Shown here piece by piece: positions 24,184 through 36,599 of a stretch of 64,000 bases of DNA (position 1 is its first letter; each line of letters begins with the position of its first letter). The DNA comes from Plumapathes pennacea (Eukaryota > Cnidaria > Anthozoa > Antipatharia > Myriopathidae): NCBI GenBank assembly GCA_964036295.1, contig OZ038464.1:16174443-16238442 (forward strand). Direction: 5' to 3'. Below the pieces are notes generated by a model. That model ran no database searches and had not been told where the DNA came from. It saw only the letters and a list, made by a program, of their open reading frames with translations. The translations under genes were made by a program, and so were the position numbers.

Positions 24184-26785
24184 ATGTTTCGGAGTTCGCT
24201 ATTAAGGCATGCCTATCGATCTCGTTTCGTATCTTTCCGTCTGCAATTATTTTATACTGTAGTGGCGAGAAACGGAATTATGATCGGAGGCAAACAAGCA
24301 AGAAGGGTGGCCCTTTCCACAGTGTCGCTGAACCACGGGAATCGCTCCTTCACGTCACAGTCAGGGAAAATCGTTATTCTCGAAGGCAACATCGGAGCTG
24401 GGAAAACCACGCTTGCTTGTCAGTTAGCAAGGCAGCTCGACTATCGGCTGTTCCTCGAACCAACCACGAAGAACCCGTACCTGGCGAAGTTCTACGAAGA
24501 CCCTAATAAATACGCGTTGAAACTCCAGCTCTGGATCTTCAAGCAGCGCTTTCGAACATTCGTAGAAGCCACCAAGCATTTGCTAGAGACAGGGCAGGGA
24601 GTGTTGCTTGACCGATCAGTTTTCAGTGACACTGTGTTTGCCGATGCTAACTTTCAACAAGGGACCATCTCCTCACAAGGTGAGCATACTTTCCCTCTCT
24701 CCAATTTCTTGCCATACAACGGGTTTGAACAATTGAACATGGCGATCATATCCACTACATCCTTTTTTCCGTATACAGACTTCCTTGATTAGTATAGCGA
24801 TATTATCATTGTTTGCAAACATTTCTTTTACCAACCCTTAAACAAAAGAACAGTTAACAGCCTCCCTTCCAGTCCCCCACCCCACCCCCCCCCCCCCCCC
24901 CCCCCCCCCCCCACCATAACACCATAAATGTTCCCATCCCCCTTGGTACAGATGGTGACTGCAGGAATTGATCAATGCATAAGTGCTATATTTTCGTCTG
25001 TGTTTGATATGTGCAGGTTACAGCTATTATGGTCAACTGAAGGAACAAGTGCTGAAAGCCGTACTAGTACCTCATGTTACACTGTTTATCGATGCGTCAC
25101 CCCAGAAGTGCCATGCGAGAATTCATGGCAGGGGAAGGGTGAGTTATGCCAAATTTATCCAGTATATCTTCAGTATTGTGGCAGGTAGTAATAAATAAAA
25201 TAATAAGCAATAAGTAAATTATTATCATTTAATTTTCTAAAAAACTGTACCTTTTAGGACTTTGAGAGTGGTATACCACTGCAGTATTTACAGGCCCTTG
25301 ATGCAGCATACAGAACATTTCTACAGAACATGAGGTGGGTGAAGAAACACAAACAAGAACACCAACTTTTGGCTATTGATTTATGTACTGTAAAATATCA
25401 ACTATAAAATAGAAAATAAATATCAACTGTAAAATAGAAACACTATTGTGAAAATGTCTTCAATTCTACTGTACCTCGTGTTGGAGCATAAAATGTTTAG
25501 ATATTGGTAAAACGTTCTTTCTTCTTACTGTATGCTGACTTGTCCCAGAAATTGAATTGGTACTGCAGTAAACCTAGACGTTAACTGTCAATCATCTTCC
25601 TTCCAAGAAAAATTGGATCAAATGTCATGGTGTATGACTGGAGTGACTTTGGATACAAACACGAGGTAATGTGAGGGGTAACTATGTTGGATTAAAATTG
25701 TTGTTGTTTACTATTGTGGTTTAGCTGTTGTTTTATTGCCATTGCTCAAGGACAGTTTCTGAATTTATTTAGGGGAATTTTGTAGGGAAAGAAAATTGTG
25801 TAAAGAAGGATAGGATACATGCTTTGCAGTGGTTAGAATAGGCACTCGAAGGAGCATCTGGTAAAAAATAATGAGGAGTACTGTATGAGCATGATGTTAG
25901 CCTGATAATGCAAGGCTCTTACTTCTTCTATTCCACAGGTGGCTCGAGATATCAGGACTGCAACCACACTTACTTGGGACCAGGATGTTGTGAAGAAGTT
26001 CAAAACATTGTAAGCCTCACTAGCATGACAGTAAATAAACTATAAACCATCTGGGCATCATATTACGTTATTACATAAAAATTTTCCCAAAGCATGTATT
26101 ATGTGGTTTTGGGTGGTTCATTTTTCACAACATTTTAATTTTGCGATTTTTATCTTACATGTAGGTCACTTTCATTTTGATAAATTTTAAGTTCTTAATT
26201 TGGCAACAAGTTAAATTCGTTTTTTATTTTTTTATTTTTTTCATAACTGCAAAATTAAGTGTTGCAAAAATTTCATGTAATACTTAGGTATTTACTGGTA
26301 AATATTTTAGCTGTAATGAGCCGTTGGTTGATTACCTTTGTTTGCTCGTCTTAGGATTAGCAGCAGCTCATTGGTGGATCAAACTCTGACTCTCAGCTAT
26401 ACCATACCTGAAGCTGCCATCAGTGAAGATGAAAATGAGGTCAGTCACTCTACACACAAAGGGTGCATTCCAAAACAGTTTATCTGTTAACCCAATTCTT
26501 GGCTCAAACAACTGTAGGTCGGATATCAGTAACTACAACAGCTCATGTTATAGTACCCTTCTCTCAACAATTTTCTTGTGAGCTTTGATTATGAAATGCA
26601 GTATTACATTAGTGACAGACACAGAGATAACATTCTATGCGGTGACCATTTTTCAACAGGGGGATGACCTACTGGAACCTGACAAAGAAAATCACCAACA
26701 CACATGTAGGAACTTGACAAAGAAACGTAACTGCAAACTACATGTAGCAAACAGCCAAGAACCAATTACAGTCACAGATGGTTGA
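24184..26785 (+). CDS. Deoxynucleoside kinase family protein, mitochondrial-type
   Basis: Deoxynucleoside salvage kinase family (dNK/dGK/TK2, also NDUFA10). Exons: 24184-24679, 25017-25138, 25258-25334, 25608-25665, 25939-26009, 26355-26439, 26660-26785; phases agree and give 344 residues. The first 55 or so residues are rich in Arg and Ser and lack acids, fitting a mitochondrial presequence. The P-loop GNIGAGKTT is intact, as are the DRS motif (LLDRSVFSD) and a lid-like RIHGRGR. NPYLAKFYEDPNKYAL and the following LQLWIFKQRF resemble bacterial dAK/dGK more than the W/Q-containing region of animal TK2 and DGUOK. TGQGV and FSD-VF are shared with NDUFA10, whose P-loop is broken. The last 40 residues are a low-similarity tail. 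Likely an active kinase; substrate unknown. Confidence 0.85.
24885..24912. repeat. Poly-C run in kinase intron 1
   Basis: An uninterrupted run of about 28 C within a longer C-rich stretch. Confidence 0.9.
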
Positions 26786-27249
26786 CCTACCAAGGAAACT
26801 AAACTTTCTTACTCATGGTAAAATACTTCTAGGCCCATGCAGTTGTTCTAACCTGGATGAGCTCTAAATCTTTTAAAATAGGGATGCCCAAATACTGAAA
26901 GATTCCTCACTCGAACTATGTTCACTGTATATAGGGGTTTTCTGCTGTAAGTTTGAGTATAAGCAACAAAAATATGTCTATGACAGATCTTATCAGCTAT
27001 ATTGCTTATGTGGATATGCTAAATTACTTTTCAAGCACCAACCCCTCATAGCAAAAGCATTTAGAAATCCACATGATTTGCTATACTACTTTATTTACTC
27101 TGGATTTTTAAATCTTTTTATGTGATATCATACAATTCACACAGATTAAATTATTTCACTTCGCTTCTTTTTCCAGTCACATCACTCTATGTCTGTCCAC
27201 AAGAATCACCGCAAAATTAAACTCAATAGGCCATTTTCCAATATACATG

Positions 27250-27380
27250 TTGCCTCTGTTTCAAAACGAGGTCTAGTGTGAATCCTTATTAGAAATTTGT
27301 TTTCATTCTCATGCAAATCCAACTCGTTTTCTTGATAAAAAAATTTGCACTAGGGAGACCTCGTTTTGAAACAGAGGCAA
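27250..27380. mobile_element. MITE with inverted ends TTGCCTCTGTTTCAAAACGA
   Basis: A 131-bp element whose first about 25 bp (TTGCCTCTGTTTCAAAACGA...) recur as the reverse complement at its right end (tcgttttgaaacagaggcaa). The spacer is AT-rich and non-coding. It sits downstream of the kinase gene. Confidence 0.65.
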
Positions 27381-29080
27381 CAGGGGGCCCAGTCATGTTG
27401 CCTTTAGCGGTACAGTACAACTGGCATGACTGAGAAACCTAGTTGTGATTCTATTGCAGTTGCATTTTGTGACAGCCTAAAAGAGAATTAAAACCTTTTA
27501 GTAAAATATTACATTTTTTATGCGATTCAAACGATGTAAGCGCTCTTTTTTGTACGGCAACATTAGTTCTTTAGATGACACTTGTATTTGTTGTAAGGTA
27601 TAAGTAGGTAAAAAAACTCAGATGAGATGATTAAAAGCGACATGTAAAAAAAAAAAGTTCCTGACCACGCCCTCCACCCCGTTAACTGATTACGAAAACG
27701 GGAAGGTTCTTTGCTGAAAACAATTCACATTGACGACGTTTACACAGACGATTGGGATATTTGGGGGTCGGTGCACAAAGTAATAATGGCAATGTTGAAC
27801 GTCTCTCTTCATTAATCTACAATGTTCGTGATATGTCCGCGGTTTTCACCATTTAGCCATTGATCAGTTTGTACTAACATGTGCGTAAGATTGTTTTTGT
27901 TACCCTGCGTGCTGATCCAGGCATGAATCTGTCTGCTCGACTTGCATATTCAAAAGCACATCTTGGGATCGTTTTGTTGAAGTTGTCTGCAAAGCAATTG
28001 AGCAAAGAATGCACAAGCGCACACCATATTGAACAGACATCCTTAATGAATGTACTATGCACACTACACGCTGATAAGGGCAAGGCTTGACCAGAGCTAC
28101 CGCGTTATGAGACGTGCCACCCTTTTGCGTTGAAAAGAAGGCAATGTTATGGAAAATGTCACAGCTAACGTTTGAGCACAATATTGTAAATTTAAAAGAA
28201 GCTTTTCCAAAAATAGGCCTCCTTATATGGTAAACGCAATTTTTCCCTCCCCTTTCCAAAAAAAAGTTTAGCCTGCACTCAAAAAGTTAAATGAACATTG
28301 TTTTAATCTTAATCCCGAAACTCTCCCCAGACTAATCAGCATTTTCCAATTTCTCGGCTTACAACGGTTTTACAACAACGGTTTTACAAGCGTATTGATT
28401 TCATTTGAAATTAAAAAAAGTGAAACCACTTTGGGCCATGACTGATAAAAAAGTCATGCACTTTTTTAAAACGCAAAATTCCCCCCAATAATAAGCTCCT
28501 CTGAAAATAGGCCCTCCCCAAAATATGCCCCCCAAAACAATACCTTTGAACAAATATAAACCCAAGGCTTATTTACGGAATTTTAAGGTACTTGGAAATT
28601 CTGGAAGACATCACAGCAAATTAATTGTAAAAGGCATTGGCTTGCAGTTCCTAGGACCAGCTTATCTCTAATCTTGCGTAGCGCTTCAAACTTTTGGTGC
28701 TACATTAAGTCTAATAAAGAGGCTATAGTAATTCACCTATTTTTGTTAACATTATGTTGTCTTGACCAATTATCAGTTTCTTCTCAGTTTATTGGTAGCA
28801 GTCAGAATAATCCCGACAGGTGGGCTTTCTCCCAAATGTCCCTGAGTAAGTCATTAAGATTTTTAATTTAGTTCTAAAATAGGACAGCATGTTTAAGCAA
28901 TTTAAAATTTTTAAGACGATCATTGTATGGCAAAAAAAGAAATAACAAAAACAAGCTTTTTTCGCTGTAATGGCTTATCTTTCCTTTAAAAATTTAAAAA
29001 ATTAAAAATCTCGTTTCACCCGTCTCAACTCTTCACCCATTGGCCGTGACATGGAGCATTCCTAACTGACCACGTGACTG
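27381..29080. other. Intergenic stretch between convergent kinase and GPCR genes
   Basis: No gene is supported here. Short overlapping open frames at 27.87-28.26 kb on both strands lack protein-like features. The 28.19-28.59 kb part has C-rich segments with 'aaaataggcc' motifs that look like decayed dispersed repeats. Confidence 0.4.
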
Positions 29081-32000
29081 TCACGTGGGCACGTTGGTTC
29101 CTTGGTTAACAGTTGTTTCTGACATTTTACGTTTACGTTTCTTCTTCTTTTTACTTCTTTTAACAACAATATCGTGGATTTCCTGCGCAGGCTTAACGTA
29201 TTCTTCTGGAAGCCATGCAGTTTTCACATTGTCTGACTCTTTTAAGCAATCGTCCTCTATCGACCCAGACTCCTGGGATGTGTTATCGGGCAGCACGTAG
29301 GGAGAAGTCTCGACAGGAGCAAAAACCTGTGGAGTTGTTGCACTTTGAGGAGTTTCGTCTGCAGCAAAAAAATAAAAACAGTTGGTTTATTATTATAGAG
29401 CGGTTTTCGGATGACTGTCGACGGTAATCATGTGAGTTGGCTACGTTTTCGGATTTGTCCAAACAAGTTTAGCAGCATTCTTGACCAATGAGGAGCAAAA
29501 GGAAACCTGATTGGAATATTTCTCGTAACAAGAAACGTTAGTTTGGTTTCTTCTTGAAGGCAAAACCAAACGCAAGTTACTTTAATTGGCTTCTGATTAA
29601 TTGAAAGTGTCCCTTAGTCTCCGGCTGTGATTGGCGGTGTACTTACTTTTTGCTGTCATCCGAAAATGGCTCTACGCATTGTCCTTACTGTTACACTGAT
29701 TTCTTTTTCTTTAAGTCAAAGCCCAATAAAGTTAATTTCAAAGAAAACATCCAATCAAAAGAGCGCGTAAGGCAAGTTTTCCACCACATACGAGCAATTT
29801 ACTTCGGACCCCTACAGTGTGGTGTCTACACTGAAGATAGGGGACAGCAACACAACCAGTGGCATATCGTTAAATTGCGACAATTAGTTTTGCCGCTTTG
29901 TTTGTAAAGGAGCATGTCGATGATAAGGAGATCTAATACAGATAAATTTTAGTAGTTTATGCAATCTGCCAGCGTGTCTAATATTCGCGAATTTCGTGGA
30001 TTTTCCAACGATTCCGCGAAAACTCGATCCCGTAAAAATAAACTCCTGCGAAGAAAAAATTCGCGAAAATTTACTCCATTTATTTGGATTACCAAATTTC
30101 AATTAAACTGACTGCAAATCATATTTCGACCTTCTTCGATAGGACCTTGCCCGAGATCCGTCAAAATGTTTCCCAGAAGTAGCCGAAATCTAAACAATTC
30201 GCGAAATTTGTTCCCGCACAACGCCCAAAAAATCGGCAATCCGCGAAATTAAACTCCTGCGAAAATTTCATGTCACACGGTATGCAACAATGACAAGCCT
30301 TCGAAAATTAGTTCAAGCTCGCACTTTAGTTCTTTTGTCCAAGCACTGACCTGAGGGAGGTTCGCTGAATATGGACGGTACAGACAGGCGCCACTCGTTG
30401 CCCAGGTGCGAGCACACAGTCCCCACGTCCGACTCCAAGTCGGAAGTTGCACTCGTGTCTCCGGTAAAGTTCGGCAGTGGAACATTAAGCAAAGGCGAGG
30501 GCGGCACAGAATCCAGGTCACTGAAATACGAAGTCCCGGATGTGCGCCGAAGAGAGATGCTGGGTACTCGTAGTTGATTGACAGGCATAGATTCTGAGCA
30601 CTCCGTTGCGCTGGAGACTGGTCCTAGATCGCTGTTTGCGCATGAGCTGTAGGAACTTAGTCCCTGGACCGCGCTGCTCATGGTTGCATCTTTGTTGAAC
30701 TGGAACTCCTTGATCTTTGGCACTGTTTTCAAGTTCCTTGCTACACCGTTTGGCCCTATACAAAATTGAGCATTTTGAGATTTCATGTATTCAGGCGTTT
30801 GTCCACCTTCATAGTATTGACTCTTGGTTTCTTGTTGTCTTTTTCACCCCTCACGTACGTATCAACCACTCAAGTTTGAATAAAAACCGGTTAAGACTGA
30901 ATAGGAACAGGTTCAGATTGAATAGGAACAGGTTCAGACTGGATAAGAACAGGTTAAAACGGAATAAGAACACGTTAAGACGGAATAAGAACAGGATAAG
31001 GCTGAATAAGAACAAGTTAAGACTAAATAAGAACAGATTAAGACTGAATAAGAACAAGTTAAGACTGAATAAAAGCAAGTTAAGACTGAATAAGAACAAG
31101 TTAAGACTAAATAAGAACAAGTTAAGACTGAATAAGAACAAGTTAAGACTGAATAAAAACAAGTTAAGACTAAATAAGAACAAGTTAAGACTGAATAAGA
31201 ACAGGTTAAGTCTGAATAAGAACAAGTTAAGACTAAATAAGAACAAGTTAAGACTGAATAAGAACAAGTTAAGACTGAATAAGAACAGGTTAAGACTAAA
31301 TAAGAACAAGTTAAGACTGAATAAGAACAAGTTAAATCTAAATAAGAACAGGTTAAGACTGAATAAGAACAAGTTAAGACTGAATAAGAACAAGTTAAGA
31401 CTGAATAAGAACAAGTTAAGACTGATTAAGAACAAGTTAAGACTGAATAAGAACAAGTTAAGACTGATTAAGAACAAGTTAAGACTAAATAAGAACAAGT
31501 TAAGAATGAATAAGAACAAGTTAGGACCGAATAAGAACAAATTAAAACGGAATAAGAACAGGCACGCATTCAAGGAACAGGTAAAGCGGACTGGATAATA
31601 CCAATAACTTGGCATGTTGCTAGGGCGCTCACAGTTTAGCTGAATGGCGAAATGTGCAGATCAAGGAAATAAAAGATGATATTATAAAAAATGTGTTCTG
31701 TCGTCCAACCATTTTTGTCAGGGATTGCCCGTCGTACCTGTGTGGATCCTTCTAGCGTTTGCTCTGAACCGTGACACGGCGATAACGGCCAAACTTAACT
31801 CGCGGAGATTTGCTGTTCTGAGATCTGACGGGTCCTTTTGGTCTTTATATGCAAAAAATACGTAAATAAATAAATAAATAAATAAATAACTACATAAATA
31901 AAAGATGGTACTATATAGATAGTTCACACAAATGGCAGCAACAGCCGTACCAGTGTCACCGGTTACAATTAGGAGAGATTACATGTATATAAGCACAGGT

Positions 32001-34863
32001 AGCCCAAGCTCGTATAGTGGTGTGAAAATAGGAGCTAAGATACGAAATTCATAAATAAAAATGTCTTACATGCTTGTGTGGCCGTCTTTCTTGTCGTTTT
32101 TGTGGTTGCTGGGCCGAATTGAGCGAGGTTTTGTTTTCATCGTTTTCCCTCTTAAGACTTTTAACTCTTAAAAGAGAGGAAAACGATGAAAACAAAAACT
32201 TACTCATATCGGCCCAGCAACCACAAAGACTACAAGAAAGACACTTTTTTATGAATTTTGTATCATTTAGCTCACGCTACCAGCCTGGGCCACCTGTAGC
32301 CTATAAGAGATTATTTTGCAAACTTTTCTACTCACCAAAATCAAACTGGTGATTGGAGGAACACCCGCACAGGATGGTGGGATGTCTCAAGATGAACCAG
32401 TAGGCATTTCTGTATTGTTTTCGGATCAGTGCGTGAAGAAGTGGATTGAACAGCAGGTTGATACTGACAATGTGTAGCTGATAAATTACGATGGACTGGG
32501 GCTCGAGCGAAATGCCTCCATACTGATACAAAATTATTAGCACCTACGAAGATACAAGTGCGCTGGCATTTAACTACTCACATTTGTTATGATATATACA
32601 TGCTAAAAATATAGTGCTGTTAGAGTGTACTTCTTAATAAATAATTTTCGTTTGAGTTGTCGTATCGTTAAGTTTCATTAATTAACAGTTCAGGATTTTA
32701 TTTAAAATTTTTGGAGTTGGAAGTGAATACTGCTATCATAATGCATTGCAGAGTGCCATGAGTGATCACACTTTCTTTAAGTGAAAACAAGTGCGCCGCA
32801 TATGCAAGCACAAGGAGTATGCAAACATGTTTCAGTTTTCTTTTGCGTACGCGTACGTCACTGGTGTTTCCATTGACGCATATCTCTTGTGCCTACGCTC
32901 ATGTTTGAAAAGAAGCTTAGAATTGCGGACAATTTGCGCCACTGGCCTGAAATTACGCCAGCACGGCTAAGTTTAACAGTTACTACCAGGAAACGTGTGT
33001 AATGTGCTGATAAAAACAAAATATAGTTCGCAAAAGTACCAGCTGAGTCAATTTTGAAGTGATTAAGAACTCATAAACAATATTGCACGCAAATCAGAAT
33101 TAATCAGCCTTGGTAACTTAGTGTGAATACATGTCTTATATCAATAAGTGAGCAGACACTCAGACAAACATTTGGCAATTTGCGCGACGGTAATTTATGG
33201 GTGAAGATCAATTCCACTCAAACATAACGCCCACGTTGTTATAATGTAAACTTTTTTCGGCAAAATATATTCTCGAAGATTCTCGGCTAAAATGTACATT
33301 TTTTGTGTTTTTATTTGCCAAAAATCCAAATCTGATTATAGTTTCATAATGAAAAAGCATCATAAAAATGGTCCGCAAATTTATTACCTGACGCGCATTT
33401 TCAGAAAGAAAATATTCTCCGCGTTTCTTTGGCTGCCCAATGCAGAGTCTCTTCATAAGAATCGTCACTTTGTGTCAGTTGACAAAGCCGGCATCTTAAT
33501 AAATCTAACGATCATTAAGGATCCTCGAAGCAATGTTATATATCCTATACTCTACTCACGTATTGCTTTTATATCACAAACGGTTAATCTTAAGCCAGTC
33601 GACGGATCTAATTCGCCAAGACAGCATTTATAACTTTCGGACAGGTGAAATTTATGCAATTTTTGGAAACGTACAGATTTATTCTAACAATAATTCATCG
33701 ATAGAAAGAGACGGGGGGAGTTCAACTGAAGCTGCTGCAGGAGCCCCTGTTCACAAGAAACGAATCGTGTCTTCGATCTGACCGAGCGAAGACAGTTTTA
33801 CCCGTACTGAACGATATTCATGAAGTGGATTGAGGTGTGCGCCAACCACAATAAACCTGGTATAAGTTTTAACCCCTAAGTAGATCGATAGCCTCAACGA
33901 GGTTTTCAAGACCAACCCATTCCAGACCTACAATAGGCTTGTCTGATCGATCGCGGTCTGACATACCTGGATTGGAATGAAGCAAAGCAAAAAGTACAGA
34001 GACACTACAACCATGAGCCGTGCGTACTTCAAGTCCTCTCTTCTCCGTCCAACTTTACTTCTGCGCCAGGCTGCTGGCTCGTTTCCAGATGAATTAAGGA
34101 CACTCTGAATCTTTCTCGACTTCCTCTTTTCCAAAAAATAAATAATAACTCCAATATTGCACACGAGAACCGCAAACGCGGCCAGCGAAGTGTCAATAAC
34201 GCTGAGAACGACGTATATGGCAGTAAGTGGGTGAAGGCGCCCGGCCGGCCAGTGATAAAAACACAGATGATGCCAGTTGGGCTCTGAGCGCCCAGAAATC
34301 ATGCCAACCAGAGGAATAAGGGAGATGCTCATACTATAAAAGGCGCCGATCACAACGGCTATTTTCACTCTAGTCGAGTTGATCTTGAAGCGGCGATAAA
34401 TGAATGGCTTGCCGATAGCGAGAAATCGATCCACAGCTATGATGCAAGCGATGAACATAGAAAACTTCAGGAGGAGCATGGAAGTGAAGGCGTTTAGGTA
34501 GCACGAGGGACGACCCCCGCTCCACCGTCCATTGATGCTGTGTGCGATGAGCAGTGGAAAAACAAGAATTGGAATTAATAGGTCCGTCACGGCCAGGACG
34601 CCTAACAACAAGTCCGTCGGCTTTTTACGCCTCCTTTTGCAGATGACTACGAGTGTCGCAGCGTTTCCTAGGACAATGAAAACAGAAACGACCGCAAAAT
34701 ATATGAACGTTCTGTGGTCGGAAGTAGAATCTGACTCATTCTCTGGAGTTGTGCTTGTATTTACTCCCGACATTTCTTTCTCTTGGAATTCCGCAATCGG
34801 AGGGGAAAGTTGCTTGACCAGGAACTCTTTGGTTACTCGCGATAGTTCGGCATCTTTCTCCAA
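29081..34863 (-). CDS. Prostanoid (EP-like) class A GPCR with long C-tail
   Basis: Five exons: 33967-34863, 32336-32522, 31738-31824, 30351-30806, 29081-29358; phases agree and give 634 residues. The start could also be 34773 (MSGVNTSTT...), which leaves a short N-terminus with two N-glycosylation sites, as is usual for prostanoid receptors. TM1-TM6 are in exon 1 and TM7 in exon 2. Prostanoid hallmarks: GRWSGGRPSC before TM3, LAVTDLL in TM2, DRF at the end of TM3, and an ECL2 with WHHLCFYHW. In TM7 the usual arginine before the NP motif is histidine (QLHIVSINLLFNPLLH). The tail is Ser/Thr-rich and ends near a KKKKKRKRK stretch. The exon 4 acceptor is weak and may lie 24 nt further upstream. 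A CRE lies 5' of the gene. Confidence 0.85.
30872..31561. repeat. 21-bp minisatellite in a GPCR intron
   Basis: About 33 copies of a unit close to AAGTTAAGACTGAATAAGAA(C). Because 21 is a multiple of 3, long open frames of repeated heptapeptides appear on both strands (LNKNKLR; LFLFSLN); these are artefacts. It starts 66 bp from exon 4 of the GPCR. Confidence 0.95.
32084..32242. mobile_element. Fold-back element (long hairpin)
   Basis: Left arm (gtctttcttgtcgtttttgt...) and right arm (...acaagaaagac) are imperfect inverted copies of about 70 nt around a short loop at about 32155. Shared arm sequence includes GGTTGCTGGGCCGA and gttttcatcgttttcc. It is non-coding, in intron 2 of the GPCR gene. 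Confidence 0.65.
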
Positions 34864-34999
34864 GTTAATAGCGCTGTTTTATGACTTGTCTGTCAACGTA
34901 TCTTATTCATAGAGGCAAAGTCCTCTTTTCTGTTTATGTCGGGGAAGGTGTTTTTCTCTTGTACAAACAGAATGCAAATGTAGTAGTTAAGATCCAGCG

Positions 35000-35007
35000 T
35001 GACGTCA
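35000..35007. promoter_or_regulatory. Palindromic CRE (TGACGTCA) upstream of the GPCR
   Basis: A full TGACGTCA CREB/ATF consensus site lies 137 bp 5' of the first GPCR Met codon. EP2/EP4-type receptors signal through cAMP, so feedback control is conceivable; that link is inference. Two tandem copies also occur at 44558-44565 and 44577-44584, and one at 45171-45178. Confidence 0.4.
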
Positions 35008-35830
35008 AAAGGCGGTTCGGGCTGAATTCAGCTCACGTTTAGTCGAGCACCATTTCGAGGCGACAGGCTGTTCCTCGTTCTTATTTCCCTACGCTCGAAG
35101 CAAGCGGGCAATCTTAAGAAAAGTTTCTCTCTACAACGAACTCTCTGCAAATGTTTGTCTATGACAGGAAATATAATTATTCTTTTGAGAAATACACCTG
35201 TTCCTTCTAATTATTTGCGATAATGTTGTCTCTATAAAAAGATCTGTCCCGAGAGGTGCACGTAGTGCACTAACAGATAAAAAACTTCTTACACTGGAAA
35301 CACAAGACCGTTTTCAAACTGCACTAGGTCGTTTTCAAAATTCATGTCAAACAGCCGAGCAAACTAGAAATAGCCGAGTCGCAAGTATGAGTGAATTTTG
35401 CCTAATTTAACCTTTTGTCTAAATAAAAATATCTCATTAGCGAATGCTGGGCTTTCAATCGAGCACAATTCGTTTCCTAGATATACAGGATATCATTCCG
35501 TCCTGTTGAAAAAACCTATCGTGTCATGTGCGCTCGCAAAAAAAACTGATAGAGGACATGATAGAGCACACTCCCTCCCCCTAGCCCCTCTCCGCTCAAT
35601 ACTTCGAATTTACCAATTAAATTTTCCCTTGGCCCTGCGAGATTCTAATTACGGCACCATCTCGTTTCTGAATGTTTGTCTGCAGCCTAAGTTTCGGGCG
35701 ACCTGCAAACACCATGCACAGCGGAAAGAGAATACACAGACATTCGAGGTATGTTAGTTCAAGATTCTATTGTCAATTTCAAAGCTCATCATGTTAATTT
35801 AACGGGTACAGGCCAATATCATGACACCTA

Positions 35831-36069
35831 GGCCCGGTTTTTCAAAGCACGATTAGGCTAATCCTGGATTAGGTCTAAACTTTCTTGTCATTTTTTAGCC
35901 TGAAAACGTGAAAGTTTCGGCCACAACGGCTTTCTTGATAACGTTTTAAGCTGGAACAAGCTTTCTAATCCATCTTCGAACAAAACCCAGCAGTTTATTG
36001 GCAGAGAGGTCGAGAGAAAGAGTTTCGTTAATCCTGGATTAGCTTAATCGACTTTCGAAAAACCGGGCC
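35831..36069. mobile_element. 239-bp MITE, ends GGCCCGGTTTTTC, CWG target duplication
   Basis: Starts GGCCCGGTTTTTCAAAGCAC and ends TTTCGAAAAACCGGGCC, flanked by CTA and CTG. It is the inverted twin of the element at 52599-52838. Confidence 0.8.
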
Positions 36070-36350
36070 CTGGAGCACGCCTTCACGAAAACTCTGTGCA
36101 ATGACACCCACCACTTAATCTTTATTTAAAACTCAATTTTGAGACACCTTATAAACTCTGATAGGACCTTTGTGAAATACCATATTTTCTCTAATAAGCC
36201 CACTCTATAATGAACCCCCCACCGCCTCATTTCATCTTGACGACTGTGAGCACCATAATTAGAAGAGAAAAAGACAAATGACACCGAATTAGATGCTCGG
36301 TGATGTATTTTTGAAGTTTACATTTTGCTGTCATCTCGTCTCTTCAAATA

Positions 36351-36372
36351 CCCCCCCCCCCCCCCCCCCCCC
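36351..36372. repeat. Poly-C run
   Basis: 22 consecutive C in the GPCR/aprataxin spacer. Confidence 0.9.
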
Positions 36373-36411
36373 GTCGGTCCCCAACGCTGACCAACGGAGT
36401 GACATCAAATT

Positions 36412-36599
36412 AACAAATTGACGTCAGTTTTTTTATGTGTCTGTCCTCTTATTGATCATGAAACGCATCATAACATTGTCAAAAAGTTGTGGATCCACGA
36501 GGCGCTTCGCCGAGTGGATCCGCAACTTTTTGACAATGTTATGACGCGTTTCATGATCAATAAGAGGACAGACACATAAAAAACTGACGTCAATTTGTT
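36412..36599. mobile_element. Near-perfect 188-bp hairpin (fold-back element)
   Basis: Two arms of about 85 nt are near-perfect reverse complements around the loop gaggcgcttcgccga region near 36505. The arms begin aacaaattgacgtcag and contain tgtgtctgtcctcttattga and aacattgtcaaaaagttg. Only a few arm positions mismatch, so it is young or maintained. Confidence 0.8.

Noticed and set aside
27900-28259. 119-codon frame on the minus strand
   Set aside because: No recognisable motif, no splice partners, and overlaps an equally open frame on the other strand.
30717-31615. 293- and 254-codon frames of LNKNKLR or LFLFSLN repeats
   Set aside because: Products of the 21-bp minisatellite on each strand; no start context, no partner exons, and located in a GPCR intron.
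32200-32242. 26-nt exon-like segment (TTTCTTGTAG ... ATGA|GTAAGT on the minus strand) in GPCR intron 2
   Set aside because: It lies in an arm of a fold-back element and would add an in-frame TGA; the flanking exons already join in phase.
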